Origin: Pseudovibrio sp000156235
GTDB taxonomy: Bacteria; Pseudomonadota; Alphaproteobacteria; Rhizobiales; Stappiaceae
Direction of reading: 5' to 3'
Assembly: GCF_000156235.1 (NCBI RefSeq)
Contig: NZ_DS996805.1
Location: 682,001-746,000 of the forward strand
Length of the DNA: 64,000 bases
How positions within the stretch are numbered: the first letter of the stretch is position 1; the number at the start of each line of letters is the position of its first letter. Below, piece after piece: positions 17,838 to 26,589 of this stretch. The notes below the pieces were generated by a model. That model searched no databases, had not been told where the DNA came from, and saw nothing but the letters and a program-made list of their open reading frames with translations. A program made the translations under genes and the position numbers.

Positions 17838-19049
17838 TTAGAACTGAACCGGACCGTCGAGTTCTTTAACCTGCCATGGCAGGCCGTGCTCGTTCAGCAT
17901 GTCCATGAAGTTGTCTGGATCCAACTGTTCCATGTTCCACACGCCCGGCTCTTTCCAGTTCCCCTTCAGGATCTGTGCTGCGCCGATCATTGCAGGTACG
18001 CCAGTGGTGTAGGAAACCGCCTGAGAGCCTACTTCTGCGTAGCACTCTTCGTGGTCGCAGATGTTATAGATGTAGTAGGTTTTCTCGCCGGAGCTGTCTT
18101 TTGCCTGACCAGTTGCGATGTCACCGATACAGGTCTTACCTTTAGTCAGCTCACCCAGACCGCTTGGGTCTGGCAGTACGGACTTGAGGAACTGCAGCGG
18201 AATGATTTCGTGGCCTTCGTGCATGACTGGCTCGATAGAGGTCATGCCGATGCCTTCAAGCACGCGGACGTGGTTGATGTAAGCATCGCCGAAGGTCATC
18301 CAGAAACGCGCACGCTCAATCTCGGTGAAGTGGGTTTTCAGGCTTTCCAGTTCCTCATGGTACATGAGGTACATGTTTTTCTCGCCCACGCCCGGGAAAT
18401 CGAATGCCACTTTGTGGGTCATCGCTGGGGAGGTTACCCAGTCGCCTTTTTCCCAGTGACGTGCGTCTGCAGTTACTTCACGGATGTTGATTTCCGGGTT
18501 GAAGTTGGTCGCAAATGCTTTACCGTTGTCGCCACCGTTACAGTCAAGGATGTCAATCTGACGGATGTTTTCGAGCTTGTGCTTCTTCAGCCAAGTTGCG
18601 AATACGGAGGTTACGCCCGGATCGAAGCCAGAGCCGAGAATTGCAGTCAGGCCAGCTTCTTTGAAGCGCTCCTGATACGCCCACTGCCAATGGTACTCGA
18701 ATTTTGCTTCGTCTTCTGGCTCGTAGTTTGCGGTGTCCAGATAGTTGATGCCAGCTTCCAGACATGCGTCCATCAGCTTGAGATCCTGATACGGCAGCGC
18801 CAGGTTCACCAGCAGCTCAGCACCACTTTCTTTTATGAGCGCTACAACTGCTGCGACGTCCATTGCGTCAACTTCAGCGGTCTTGATCTCTACGCCGGTC
18901 TTCTCTTTTACGCTTTTTGCGATGTCGTCACACTTAAACTTGCGACGGGATGCCAGCGTGATTTCGGAGAAGATATCCGAGTTCATTGCCATTTTATGTA
19001 CGGCAGCGGAGGAAACACCACCAGCGCCGATTACCAGAGTTTTACCCAT
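17838..19049 (-). CDS. Carboxynorspermidine/carboxyspermidine dehydrogenase (saccharopine dehydrogenase family)
   Basis: A 403-residue NAD(P)-dependent reductase. The Rossmann motif VIGAGGVSSAA is at the N-terminus, and SRRKFKCDD marks the end of the second strand. It would reductively condense putrescine with aspartate semialdehyde to carboxyspermidine. Saccharopine dehydrogenases look similar, but the pairing with nspC and speA/speB makes the polyamine role clear. It starts 21 bases after the end of speA. Confidence 0.9.
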   Translation of the reverse strand: MGKTLVIGAGGVSSAAVHKMAMNSDIFSEITLASRRKFKCDDIAKSVKEKTGVEIKTAEVDAMDVAAVVALIKESGAELLVNLALPYQDLKLMDACLEAGINYLDTANYEPEDEAKFEYHWQWAYQERFKEAGLTAILGSGFDPGVTSVFATWLKKHKLENIRQIDILDCNGGDNGKAFATNFNPEINIREVTADARHWEKGDWVTSPAMTHKVAFDFPGVGEKNMYLMYHEELESLKTHFTEIERARFWMTFGDAYINHVRVLEGIGMTSIEPVMHEGHEIIPLQFLKSVLPDPSGLGELTKGKTCIGDIATGQAKDSSGEKTYYIYNICDHEECYAEVGSQAVSYTTGVPAMIGAAQILKGNWKEPGVWNMEQLDPDNFMDMLNEHGLPWQVKELDGPVQF

Positions 19050-19070
19050 GTCTATTCCCCGGTCCTTGGA

Positions 19071-21221
19071 TTATTCGTAATAAGTGTAGCCGTTGATGCT
19101 GTCACGATAGGCAGCAACCAACGTGCGTCGGTCAGCATTCTTGAGTGTGCCGGCGGAGACCGCCTCATCAATGAGTTTGCGGAAAGCGTCTACGCAATCG
19201 CGAGGATCATACTCTACATACGAGAGAACCTGCGAGATTGTATCGCCTTCAACTTCCTGAAGCAGATCAAATCCGCCATCTGCTCTCAGGTCAATGGTTG
19301 CGACATTGGTGTCGCCGAACAGGTTGTGCAGATCGCCTAAAGTTTCCTGATAGGCACCTACAAAGAAGACACCAAGATAGTATGGCTTACCTTCTTCAAG
19401 CGTATGCACCGGCAAAGATGGTGAGATACCATCTGCGAGGATGAACTTGTCTACTTTACCGTCACTGTCGCAGGTGATGTCTGAGAGTACTGCGCGGCGA
19501 TCAGGAACTTCGTTCAGCGCTGCAACGGAACAATCGGATGCAGCTGATCAATTGCCCAAACATCTGGGCAGAGATTGGAAGAGAGAGAAGTTGCAGTGAT
19601 AGATATCAGCGACTTTTTCCAGCTGCTCATCAATCNNNNNNNNNNNNNNNNNNNNNNNNNNNNNNNNNNNNNNNNNNNNNNNNNNNNNNNNNNNNNNNNN
19701 NNNNNNNNNNNNNNNNNNNNNNNNNNNNNNNNNNNNNNNNNNNNNNNNNNNNNNNNNNNNNNNNNNNNNNNNNNNNNNNNNNNNNNNNNNNNNNNNNNNN
19801 NNNNNNNNNNNNNNNNNNNNNNNNNNNNNNNNNNNNNNNNNNNNNNNNNNNNNNNNNNNNNNNNNNNNNNNNNNNNNNNNNNNNNNNNNNNNNNNNNNNN
19901 NNNNNNNNNNNNNNNNNNNNNNNNNNNNNNNNNNNNNNNNNNNNNNNNNNNNNNNNNNNNNNNNNNNNNNNNNNNNNNNNNNNNNNNNNNNNNNNNNNNN
20001 NNNNNNNNNNNNNNNNNNNNNNNNNNNNNNNNNNNNNNNNNNNNNNNNNNNNNNNNNNNNNNNNNNNNNNNNNNNNNNNNNNNNNNNNNNNNNNNNNNNN
20101 NNNNNNNNNNNNNNNNNNNNNNNNNNNNNNNNNNNNNNNNNNNNNNNNNNNNNNNNNNNNNNNNNNNNNNNNNNNNNNNNNNNNNNNNNNNNNNNNNNNN
20201 NNNNNNNNNNNNNNNNNNNNNNNNNNNNNNNNNNNNNNNGAGCTCAGCTTCGTCCATCGCATAGGCAACAGTTTCCACCACGTTGGCACAGTACTCTTCG
20301 ACAGAGTAGTTGGTGGAGTTTTCGATTAGCCTTTTTCTCACCGGTATAGTCAACACCAAGACCGCCGCCCAGATCGAGATGGGTCAGTTCAGCCCCTTCC
20401 CTTGTCAGCTCAACGAAGTAGCGACAGGCTTCACCAACGGCACGGCGGACGTCATTGACGTCAGGTACTTGTGAGCCGAGATGGGAATGCTGAAGTTTCA
20501 GGCAGTGCAGAAGCTTTGCTTCGCGCAGCTTATCGATCACGGAGACGAGCTGGTCGGTGTTCATCCCGAAAGTGGAACGGTCACCGGAGCTTTCTTCCCA
20601 TTTGCCACCAATCTGGTTGGTTAGCTTAACACGCACGCCGAGAAGCGGCTCTTCGCCCAGTTCTTCAACCACATCGATGACCGTTTCAAGCTCTTTTGGA
20701 CTTTCCAGAACGATGATGGTGTTGAAACCGAGCTTGCGCGACAGGATTGCAAGGCGAATAAACTCTTCGTCTTTTACCCCGTTGCAGACAATTAAGGCGT
20801 CTTTTGGCAAACGGTGCGCGAGTGCAATGACCAGCTCAGGTTTTGAACCGGCTTCCAAGCCGTAGGAGTAAGGGCGACCAAACTCAACGATGCGGTCAAC
20901 GACCTGTGCCTGCTGGTTCACCTTAATTGGGAAAACACCGCGATATTTACCCTTGTAGCCAACACGCTTGATCGCGTCTGCCATGGAATTATTGATGTGC
21001 GCGATTTCGTTTTGTAGAAACGAACTGACGCGCAGCAAAAGTGGAGAATGGATACCACGTTGTTCAAGGTCGTGAACGATCTCCGGAAGACTCACCTTCG
21101 GAGCGTCCGGCATCAAAGGATTACTTAGTGCAATATCGCCGTTCGGCAGCACAGAGAGAAGATCTTTACCCCAGCGCCCCATGCCGTAAATGGCATGAGC
21201 AGTACCTTGATTATTTGGCAA
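19071..21221 (-). CDS. speA: Biosynthetic arginine decarboxylase, interrupted by an assembly gap and edge frameshifts
   Basis: First gene of the polyamine operon: arginine to agmatine, PLP-dependent. The PLP lysine is Lys100 in GVFPIKVNQQ, and LDLGGGLGVDY is seen before the gap. The C-terminus GYTYYE is intact. The middle is 604 Ns (19636-20239). Three single-base errors break the frame near the gap: an extra A in the GAGAAAAAGG run near 20332; an extra A near 19553 (LP-A-DVWAID); and a missing base near 19518 (LQR-LNEVP). Correcting them restores a continuous protein, so I read this as one intact gene with poor contig ends rather than a pseudogene. The span fits about 715 codons if the gap size is right; the family is usually 630-660. 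Confidence 0.85.
19636..20239. other. Assembly gap (604 Ns) inside speA
   Basis: A run of unknown bases joining two contigs. Any reading frame through it is meaningless. Confidence 0.99.
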
Positions 21222-21559
21222 CCATTTATCCCCTTCCAGAATTGATTTTGCCCCATTTACTCATGGTGTATCCATCTGACAAGCCCAATCTTAGCGTTCT
21301 AAACATCAGAGCGGACAGAACAGGTGCACAAATCATTTTTTGCGGAAAATAAATCTACAACCTAAGATTTTGATGATGTTGAAAAATGAGTAGTTTTCAA
21401 AAAGGTGTAAGCCAGCTGAAGACATCAGTAGGATGTCCCCCTGATTTTTTGCGGATATCTTTCTTGGTTATTTATTTGCGAGCAATCGGGGGATAGATTA
21501 ATTGCACTAACCGGATTACTTCTCCATGAGACTTTGTTTTTAGCGACTGCAGAGCAACC
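21222..21559. other. Divergent promoter region between speA and the XRE regulator
   Basis: About 340 bases with no gene. It must hold the speA promoter (minus) and the regulator promoter (plus). I see no convincing riboswitch or long inverted repeat. Confidence 0.5.
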
Positions 21560-21979
21560 ATGACTTGGCAAGAGCGACTTCAAAAACTTCGCAAGCAGAA
21601 TGACCTTACAGTTAAAGATTTGGCAAGGCGTGCGAACGTTGGTTATGACAATCTTTACAAGATCGAAAAAGGTCTCATCGAGAATCCACGTGGGGACACG
21701 CTTGGGAAGCTAGCGCAAGCGCTTGGCGTAAATGAACAGTTTCTTCGCTTTGGTCTTCATGGAGTTGGAGACGCAACGTATCTTGATGATGCGCAAGTTT
21801 GGGCTGAGTTGGCAGAAGATACGAGCCAGACTGACCTAGATCTGATTGATAGTGCCTGGAAACAAGCGCTCGAGATTGAATCTCAAGTGTATGGCCCCGG
21901 CAGCAAAGCTCCCACGAATTTTGTATCGATGATGTTTGCGCGTATCTACCAAGAGATGTTGAAGCGTAATGAGCACTAA
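21560..21979 (+). CDS. XRE/Cro-family helix-turn-helix regulator
   Basis: A 139-residue protein with an N-terminal HTH (residues about 5-60): LTVKDLARRANVGYDNLYKI, then GDTLGKLAQALGV. The C-terminal half is acidic, without a recognised sensor domain. Divergent from speA, but nothing links it to polyamine control. The size resembles phage-type repressors and small stress regulators. No partner gene is obvious. Confidence 0.8.
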   Translation: MTWQERLQKLRKQNDLTVKDLARRANVGYDNLYKIEKGLIENPRGDTLGKLAQALGVNEQFLRFGLHGVGDATYLDDAQVWAELAEDTSQTDLDLIDSAWKQALEIESQVYGPGSKAPTNFVSMMFARIYQEMLKRNEH

Positions 21980-22555
21980 CTACTGCAGGTTTGTCTGTTA
22001 AAGGAGTTCAACTAAACTCTGATAGATCGGATTGCATGAGTGTTCGTTAACTTATCGAAAATCGACGCAGTGGGAATAGCTTAGCCTCCCTGTTCTGAAG
22101 CTCCTCAAATCCTAGTTAGTCGTCCGTTCGTGATCTCTGTTAAACCTTATAGGGGGTTTCCACCTACTGGTTAGAGTGAGAAGCAAACTCTTTTTGTGAG
22201 TTATCCGAGATATTTTCCTTGGAATATGTTTTGTGTATTCATCAGTTTGACAACTTATCCAATGCCGTTGATGTAATCCTATACGTCTGTATTTTATAAA
22301 TAATTTCGAATGAGGTTTGTTTAAGAAGCTATCTATCAACTATGTGCATGATGCATGTTGTATAATGCTTGAGTTTATTTACCTTTCCACCATCTTAAAT
22401 CTAAGATATGGATTTATTATCCAATTCAACTTTGATTTGTATGCCCTGTCCCATTCTGCGGGGAATAGCTTTGGGGATTGGAAACCTGTTTGGACGGCTT
22501 GTCTTGATTGGTATTTTTTGATTTTGCTTTTAGTTCTCTAGTTGAAAGAGCTCTT
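21980..22555. other. AT-rich intergenic stretch, no supported gene
   Basis: About 575 bases, clearly more AT-rich than the flanks. Short frames exist on both strands, but none shows a ribosome site or recognisable protein. It could be an eroded insertion. Confidence 0.5.
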
Positions 22556-22939
22556 ATGCCCATCGACTTAAATCGCGCTGATCATTCTAATGAAGTGGAA
22601 AATAGGCACTCAACTGCGCGGCAAGATGTTTTTGATGAACTTCTGAAATCAGCAACTGCACATGGGTCTGAAACCGGATCTGATGTCGATCTTCTGAACA
22701 TGTTTGGTTCAGACATCACGCTTTGTGAACCCGAGCTGGGTTCTATTGTAAAGCACAGAGATACAGAGGAAGTTGGATTTGTGTGCGGTGAGACGACGAT
22801 GCTGTCCGGGCTTCGTGCGTTCAAGTTTCGGCCTTTTGATAGTGCCCCAACTGAGAGCGTAACCTGTGATCCAGATGAGCTGATAGTGGTCGGGGATCCA
22901 AAACTTCGGGTTGGCTATCCAGTTCACTGCAAAAATTGA
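22556..22939 (+). CDS. Hypothetical protein, 127 residues
   Basis: An acidic, apparently soluble protein starting MPIDLNRADHS. I prefer the ATG at 22556, preceded by GAAAGAGCTCTT, over the one at 22508, because the longer N-terminus is hydrophobic and looks like read-through of AT-rich DNA. No signal peptide, membrane segment or known motif. It ends before a strong bidirectional terminator shared with the convergent nos operon. Function unknown. Confidence 0.55.
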   Translation: MPIDLNRADHSNEVENRHSTARQDVFDELLKSATAHGSETGSDVDLLNMFGSDITLCEPELGSIVKHRDTEEVGFVCGETTMLSGLRAFKFRPFDSAPTESVTCDPDELIVVGDPKLRVGYPVHCKN

Positions 22940-22977
22940 TCGAAGCTGTTATCAGTCAGCTCAGATATTACAAACAA

Positions 22978-23003
22978 AAAACGCTCCATTTCTGGAGCGT
23001 TTT
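22978..23003. terminator. Bidirectional terminator between the hypothetical gene and nosL
   Basis: AAAACGCTCCA pairs perfectly with TGGAGCGTTTT around a TTTC loop. A T-rich tail follows on the plus strand and an A-rich lead on the other, so it serves both convergent transcripts. Confidence 0.88.
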
Positions 23004-23026
23004 GTTTTTTAGAGCTTGATCAACGA

Positions 23027-23554
23027 TTAGTTGTCGGAAGCATCGCTGAGTGTAAACTCAACTGGTTTGAGTACATACTCGCTAGGGATTTCGGCAAGTT
23101 TAACAATCTTACCTCCATTCTCAGCTGAGAATTTTTCTGCGCCTGCTTTGGTACCAAATGGGATTGCTTCTGGGGCTCCCATTCCGCCTATCTGTGAACT
23201 CTCAATCACAAAAAAAGCGGCATCTGCATCGATCCAGTTGTTGTTACCTGGCTGCTCCCAGCTTTCTGCTTTATCCATGTCATTTACATAGATAGCTACA
23301 TAGTCTTTGGATTCTTCCGGGAGACGCGTGAATGCGACAGCGTCACGTATTTGAGAGAACCATAACGGGAATGGATTACCGGCAAGGTGGATCTGTGCCT
23401 TTGGTCCTTCGTGGTCCAATATGGTCATCTGGCAGTAGTGCCCCGCAGCTTCAGCACTCAGCTCCATAGCAGCTGGTTTAGCGATTTGCTGCTCTTCCTG
23501 ACAAGCTGCCAGAAGCAACGTGACACCAACGACTGCAAACAGTTTCTTCATCAT
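23027..23554 (-). CDS. nosL: Nitrous oxide reductase accessory copper lipoprotein NosL
   Basis: A 175-residue outer-membrane/periplasmic lipoprotein. The lipobox LLLAAC puts the lipidated cysteine at residue 18. The copper-binding motif is Cys41-Gln-Met43 (HYCQMTILDH). NosL supplies Cu(I) for the NosZ CuZ site together with NosDFY. The start overlaps the nosY stop by four bases. It is the last gene of the nos operon; no nosX follows. Confidence 0.93.
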   Translation of the reverse strand: MMKKLFAVVGVTLLLAACQEEQQIAKPAAMELSAEAAGHYCQMTILDHEGPKAQIHLAGNPFPLWFSQIRDAVAFTRLPEESKDYVAIYVNDMDKAESWEQPGNNNWIDADAAFFVIESSQIGGMGAPEAIPFGTKAGAEKFSAENGGKIVKLAEIPSEYVLKPVEFTLSDASDN

Positions 23555-24381
23555 GGGGAGACCCTCTTAAGCAGTAGGATAGCACCAGACATGGCAGCAC
23601 CAGCGAACACGAAGATGGAAGCGAGTGCTGCTGCTGGTGGGAATGGAAGGCTTTCTGCAACGCCTGCCATGCCGCCAACCATAGCGTTTGCATTCAATGC
23701 AGACAGGTTGAAGAGACGGAAAGCATCTGCTGGGTTTGCCAATAGTGCGAACGGGAAGACGGTAGACGCAAAGAACCCTTCGCTATCTGCAACGAGTGCA
23801 CCGAGCAAAGCCAGATCATAAAGAACGATCAAAACAAGCCAGATACCAATCGCCATTGCAGCTGCGGTTGTGACCTGGCGAACCAATGCGCTGACAATGT
23901 AGCCAAGGGCAAGGAATGCAAAGCCAAGGATAGCTGAGGTGCCGATCAACCGTGCGAAATCGATGAAGCCGCTTGTGTCACCACCGCCTGTTGCTGCCAG
24001 CATGATCGCCGTAGCTCCGTAACCGAGTGTTAGAGCCAACAAGAGAACGCAGATGTGTCCGACTGCCTTACCAATGAGGAACTCACTTCGTGTCATCGGA
24101 GAGGAGAAGATCAGAAGCAATGTACCGCGTTCGATCTCACCAGCAACGGCATCAAAAGCCAGCAAAAGTGCAATCAGAGGAACTAGATAGACTGATAAGC
24201 TTGAGAGTGATGCCACGGTGATGGTCATGCGACTTACATCAAGTGTGCCTGCTGGTGCGGAACCAAGTAGTGCGAGCGCCATGGAAAATGCTGCCAGAAT
24301 AACAACGGACAGAAGGATCCAGCGGTTGCGCAATCCAATACGGAACTCTTGACCGGCTACTGTTAGGATACGCTGAAACAT
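23551..24381 (-). CDS. nosY: ABC transporter permease NosY
   Basis: A 276-residue membrane protein with about six hydrophobic segments, of the ABC-2 type. It pairs with NosF and NosD in the complex that matures the copper centre of N2O reductase. It starts 3 bases after the nosF stop and overlaps nosL. Confidence 0.92.
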   Translation of the reverse strand: MFQRILTVAGQEFRIGLRNRWILLSVVILAAFSMALALLGSAPAGTLDVSRMTITVASLSSLSVYLVPLIALLLAFDAVAGEIERGTLLLIFSSPMTRSEFLIGKAVGHICVLLLALTLGYGATAIMLAATGGGDTSGFIDFARLIGTSAILGFAFLALGYIVSALVRQVTTAAAMAIGIWLVLIVLYDLALLGALVADSEGFFASTVFPFALLANPADAFRLFNLSALNANAMVGGMAGVAESLPFPPAAALASIFVFAGAAMSGAILLLKRVSP

Positions 24382-24384
24382 GAC

Positions 24385-25305
24385 TCAGGCCTCCCCTGCA
24401 CTATCTTCGGCATTCGCCTTTTCGGAGAAGTGTTTATAGACGTCATCCAGTGTCGGCAGATGCACATCGATATCTTCGATCATGGCACCCAAGCTGGTGA
24501 CAGCTGCAATTCTCGCGATCTTGTCTTCATGTGCGCACATGATCTCTACACTGCGGCAATTAACTGGTGTGCCGCCAAGGCGGTTTGCCAGTTGCTCGGC
24601 AGGTTCTTCCTTGGCTTTTACCTTCAGACGAATTGGCAGACGGGCTGCTGTGCGCAGGTGTTCCAGAGTGTCGTTGGCAACAAGTTTGCCTTTGGACATG
24701 ATCAGGATACGATCTGTGCGCGCTTCCATTTCTGTCAGGGCGTGAGATGACAGAAGTACGGTTGCTCCGTTTCCAGAAATCTCTGTTACGAGATCGTAGA
24801 AGTTTTGGCGTGAGATTGGGTCCAGACCACTGGTTGGCTCATCGAGCAACACCAGTTTGGGTGTACCAATTAGAGCCTGCGCGAGGCCAAGACGTTGCCG
24901 CATACCTTTTGAATAGGTGCCGACACGGCGTGTACCAGCTTCTGCGAGACCAACACGTTCGAGCAGTCCGACTGCTTTCTTCGGGTCTTCGCCTTTAAGC
25001 TTGGCGTAGTATTTGAGAACTTCAACACCTGTCAAAGTCCTTTGAAAGGCTACAGATTCTGGCAGAAACGCGGTGGAAGAGCGCGCTTTATCACTACCAG
25101 GCTCTGCGCCCAAAACTTCAATCCGTCCAGCAGATGGTGTCAGGAAGCCAAGTGACATTTTGAAGAATGTCGTCTTACCTGCACCGTTATGACCGAGCAG
25201 CGCTACCCTCTCTGCGCCTCCCAGTTCAAAGGAAAGATCTTTCACAGCATCCCGTCCATCGAAGGTCTTGCGGACGTTTTCAGCTCGAAGAACTGTATTA
25301 TTCAT
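24385..25305 (-). CDS. nosF: ABC transporter ATPase NosF
   Basis: A 306-residue ATPase. Walker A is LLGHNGAGKTT, the signature is YSKGMRQRLGLAQ, Walker B is LVLLDEPTSGLDP, and the switch His is in LLSSHALTE. A roughly 90-residue tail follows the ATPase domain, as in NosF. It overlaps nosD by four bases (ATGA). Confidence 0.93.
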   Translation of the reverse strand: MNNTVLRAENVRKTFDGRDAVKDLSFELGGAERVALLGHNGAGKTTFFKMSLGFLTPSAGRIEVLGAEPGSDKARSSTAFLPESVAFQRTLTGVEVLKYYAKLKGEDPKKAVGLLERVGLAEAGTRRVGTYSKGMRQRLGLAQALIGTPKLVLLDEPTSGLDPISRQNFYDLVTEISGNGATVLLSSHALTEMEARTDRILIMSKGKLVANDTLEHLRTAARLPIRLKVKAKEEPAEQLANRLGGTPVNCRSVEIMCAHEDKIARIAAVTSLGAMIEDIDVHLPTLDDVYKHFSEKANAEDSAGEA

Positions 25306-26576
25306 CTTCTTGCTCCTACCTTCGGCATTGCTATTTCCGGAGCGTGCATCAGAGGTTTGGTATCTACGATGCCACCTGGCAAAAGTGCTGGAAACTGCGA
25401 TTGAGTCCAGCTGAGGAGCTGAACTGCAGGACTTCCGGTAAGCAGCTTTGCGGCAGGCTGTGTCCAGAGAATTTGATCGACCATGTCGTTTGGCCGGTAG
25501 GCGGTGTCAGCTACTCCATCTCCATTCATGTCAAAGGCTGAATGATCACTCCAGAAGTTTCCGCGACCTTCGTATGTCCATTCCAGGTGGCGTGTGCCCA
25601 CGTACTTCACCTGTGTCTTGTTTCCAATGAAGGCATTGTTGGAAAATTTGTTTTTTGCAGAACCTGCTGTAAAGTGAACCCCGATGTCACAGCGCTCGAA
25701 CTTGTTGCCGTCAACAATGTTTTTGTTGGCGTTGTACATGAACAAGCACTTCTCAGGAGAAGCTTTCACATAGTTTCCGGTAATCACGGCATTGTTGGCG
25801 TAGTTCAACATCAAGCCATGGTCACGGTCATCTTTAGAGATGTTGCCCGTAATCGTGAGTTTGTCTGAGAACATCAGCGCATAACCGATGTGATTGCCGA
25901 CTGACACGTTGTTGGAGATAGTGCCCTTATTGCCGTACATGTAATGCACTGCAAAGCGGGTTTTTTCGAAATAGTTGTTTTTGAAAGTATCGTTCGGGCT
26001 GGTGTTTACGAAAACGCCGTCCCGACCATATTTGATGGTGTTGTATTCCACCAAAAGTCTTGGTGAGTTCCAGACATAGATGCCATTTCCGCGCTCGTTA
26101 GGGCGCAGATCGCGACGACCTTCAATCAGGTTGTCGGCAATATAAGCATCATCCGGTCCGTGTGCATCGACACCAACCAGATTGTTGAGGAACTTGTTAC
26201 CTGTAATTCGGGCACGATCTGCTTTTTTGGTCAGCTTCACGCCTGAATCGATTGTTTGGTTGGAAAGACCTGAACCGGTGATGACCAGTCCATCGACGAC
26301 CACATCTGGTGCTTCGACAGTTATTACTGAGCCTTTGCCATTGCCTTTAAGCTCTGCGCCTGGCTCTCCTTTAAGCACCAAAGACCGATCGATGACGACC
26401 GGTCCCTGATGAACTCCAGCAGACAGGCGCAAAACGTCTCCGTCCTGCGCCTCTCTCAAGGCGCGGGCTAAGGCATCAGGCTGTGCCGGTACAATGATTT
26501 CAGCGGCGTGAGCAGAAACGCTCACGCCAACCAAAGCCGTCGCACCTAGCAGCAATTGCCAGAAGGACCTTGTCAT
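25302..26576 (-). CDS. nosD: Periplasmic copper-processing protein NosD
   Basis: About 424 residues with a signal peptide (MTRSFWQLLLGATALVG..AHA) and right-handed beta-helix (CASH/PbH1) repeats rich in N-N-x-G/A turns, for example ITGNKFLNNLVGVD and ITGNYVKASPEKC. The open frame extends upstream but the ATG at 26576 begins the signal peptide and lies 13 bases after nosZ. It acts in the periplasm with NosFY in CuZ assembly. Confidence 0.92.
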   Translation of the reverse strand: MTRSFWQLLLGATALVGVSVSAHAAEIIVPAQPDALARALREAQDGDVLRLSAGVHQGPVVIDRSLVLKGEPGAELKGNGKGSVITVEAPDVVVDGLVITGSGLSNQTIDSGVKLTKKADRARITGNKFLNNLVGVDAHGPDDAYIADNLIEGRRDLRPNERGNGIYVWNSPRLLVEYNTIKYGRDGVFVNTSPNDTFKNNYFEKTRFAVHYMYGNKGTISNNVSVGNHIGYALMFSDKLTITGNISKDDRDHGLMLNYANNAVITGNYVKASPEKCLFMYNANKNIVDGNKFERCDIGVHFTAGSAKNKFSNNAFIGNKTQVKYVGTRHLEWTYEGRGNFWSDHSAFDMNGDGVADTAYRPNDMVDQILWTQPAAKLLTGSPAVQLLSWTQSQFPALLPGGIVDTKPLMHAPEIAMPKVGARR

Positions 26577-26589
26577 GCCCGCAACTCCC

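Noticed and set aside
17649..19340. 563-codon plus-strand open frame opposite the polyamine genes
   Set aside because: Pure shadow of two well-supported minus-strand genes; Cys/Phe/Val-rich, no known fold, no ribosome site.
19514..20359. Several frames running through the N gap
   Set aside because: They consist mostly of unknown residues; only the SpeA frame carries conserved sequence.
21222..21559. Polyamine or other riboswitch upstream of speA
   Set aside because: No conserved aptamer motif or terminator-antiterminator pair could be recognised.
22317..22541. Plus-strand 74-codon frame in the AT-rich stretch
   Set aside because: No ribosome site, composition of noncoding AT-rich DNA, no recognisable motif.
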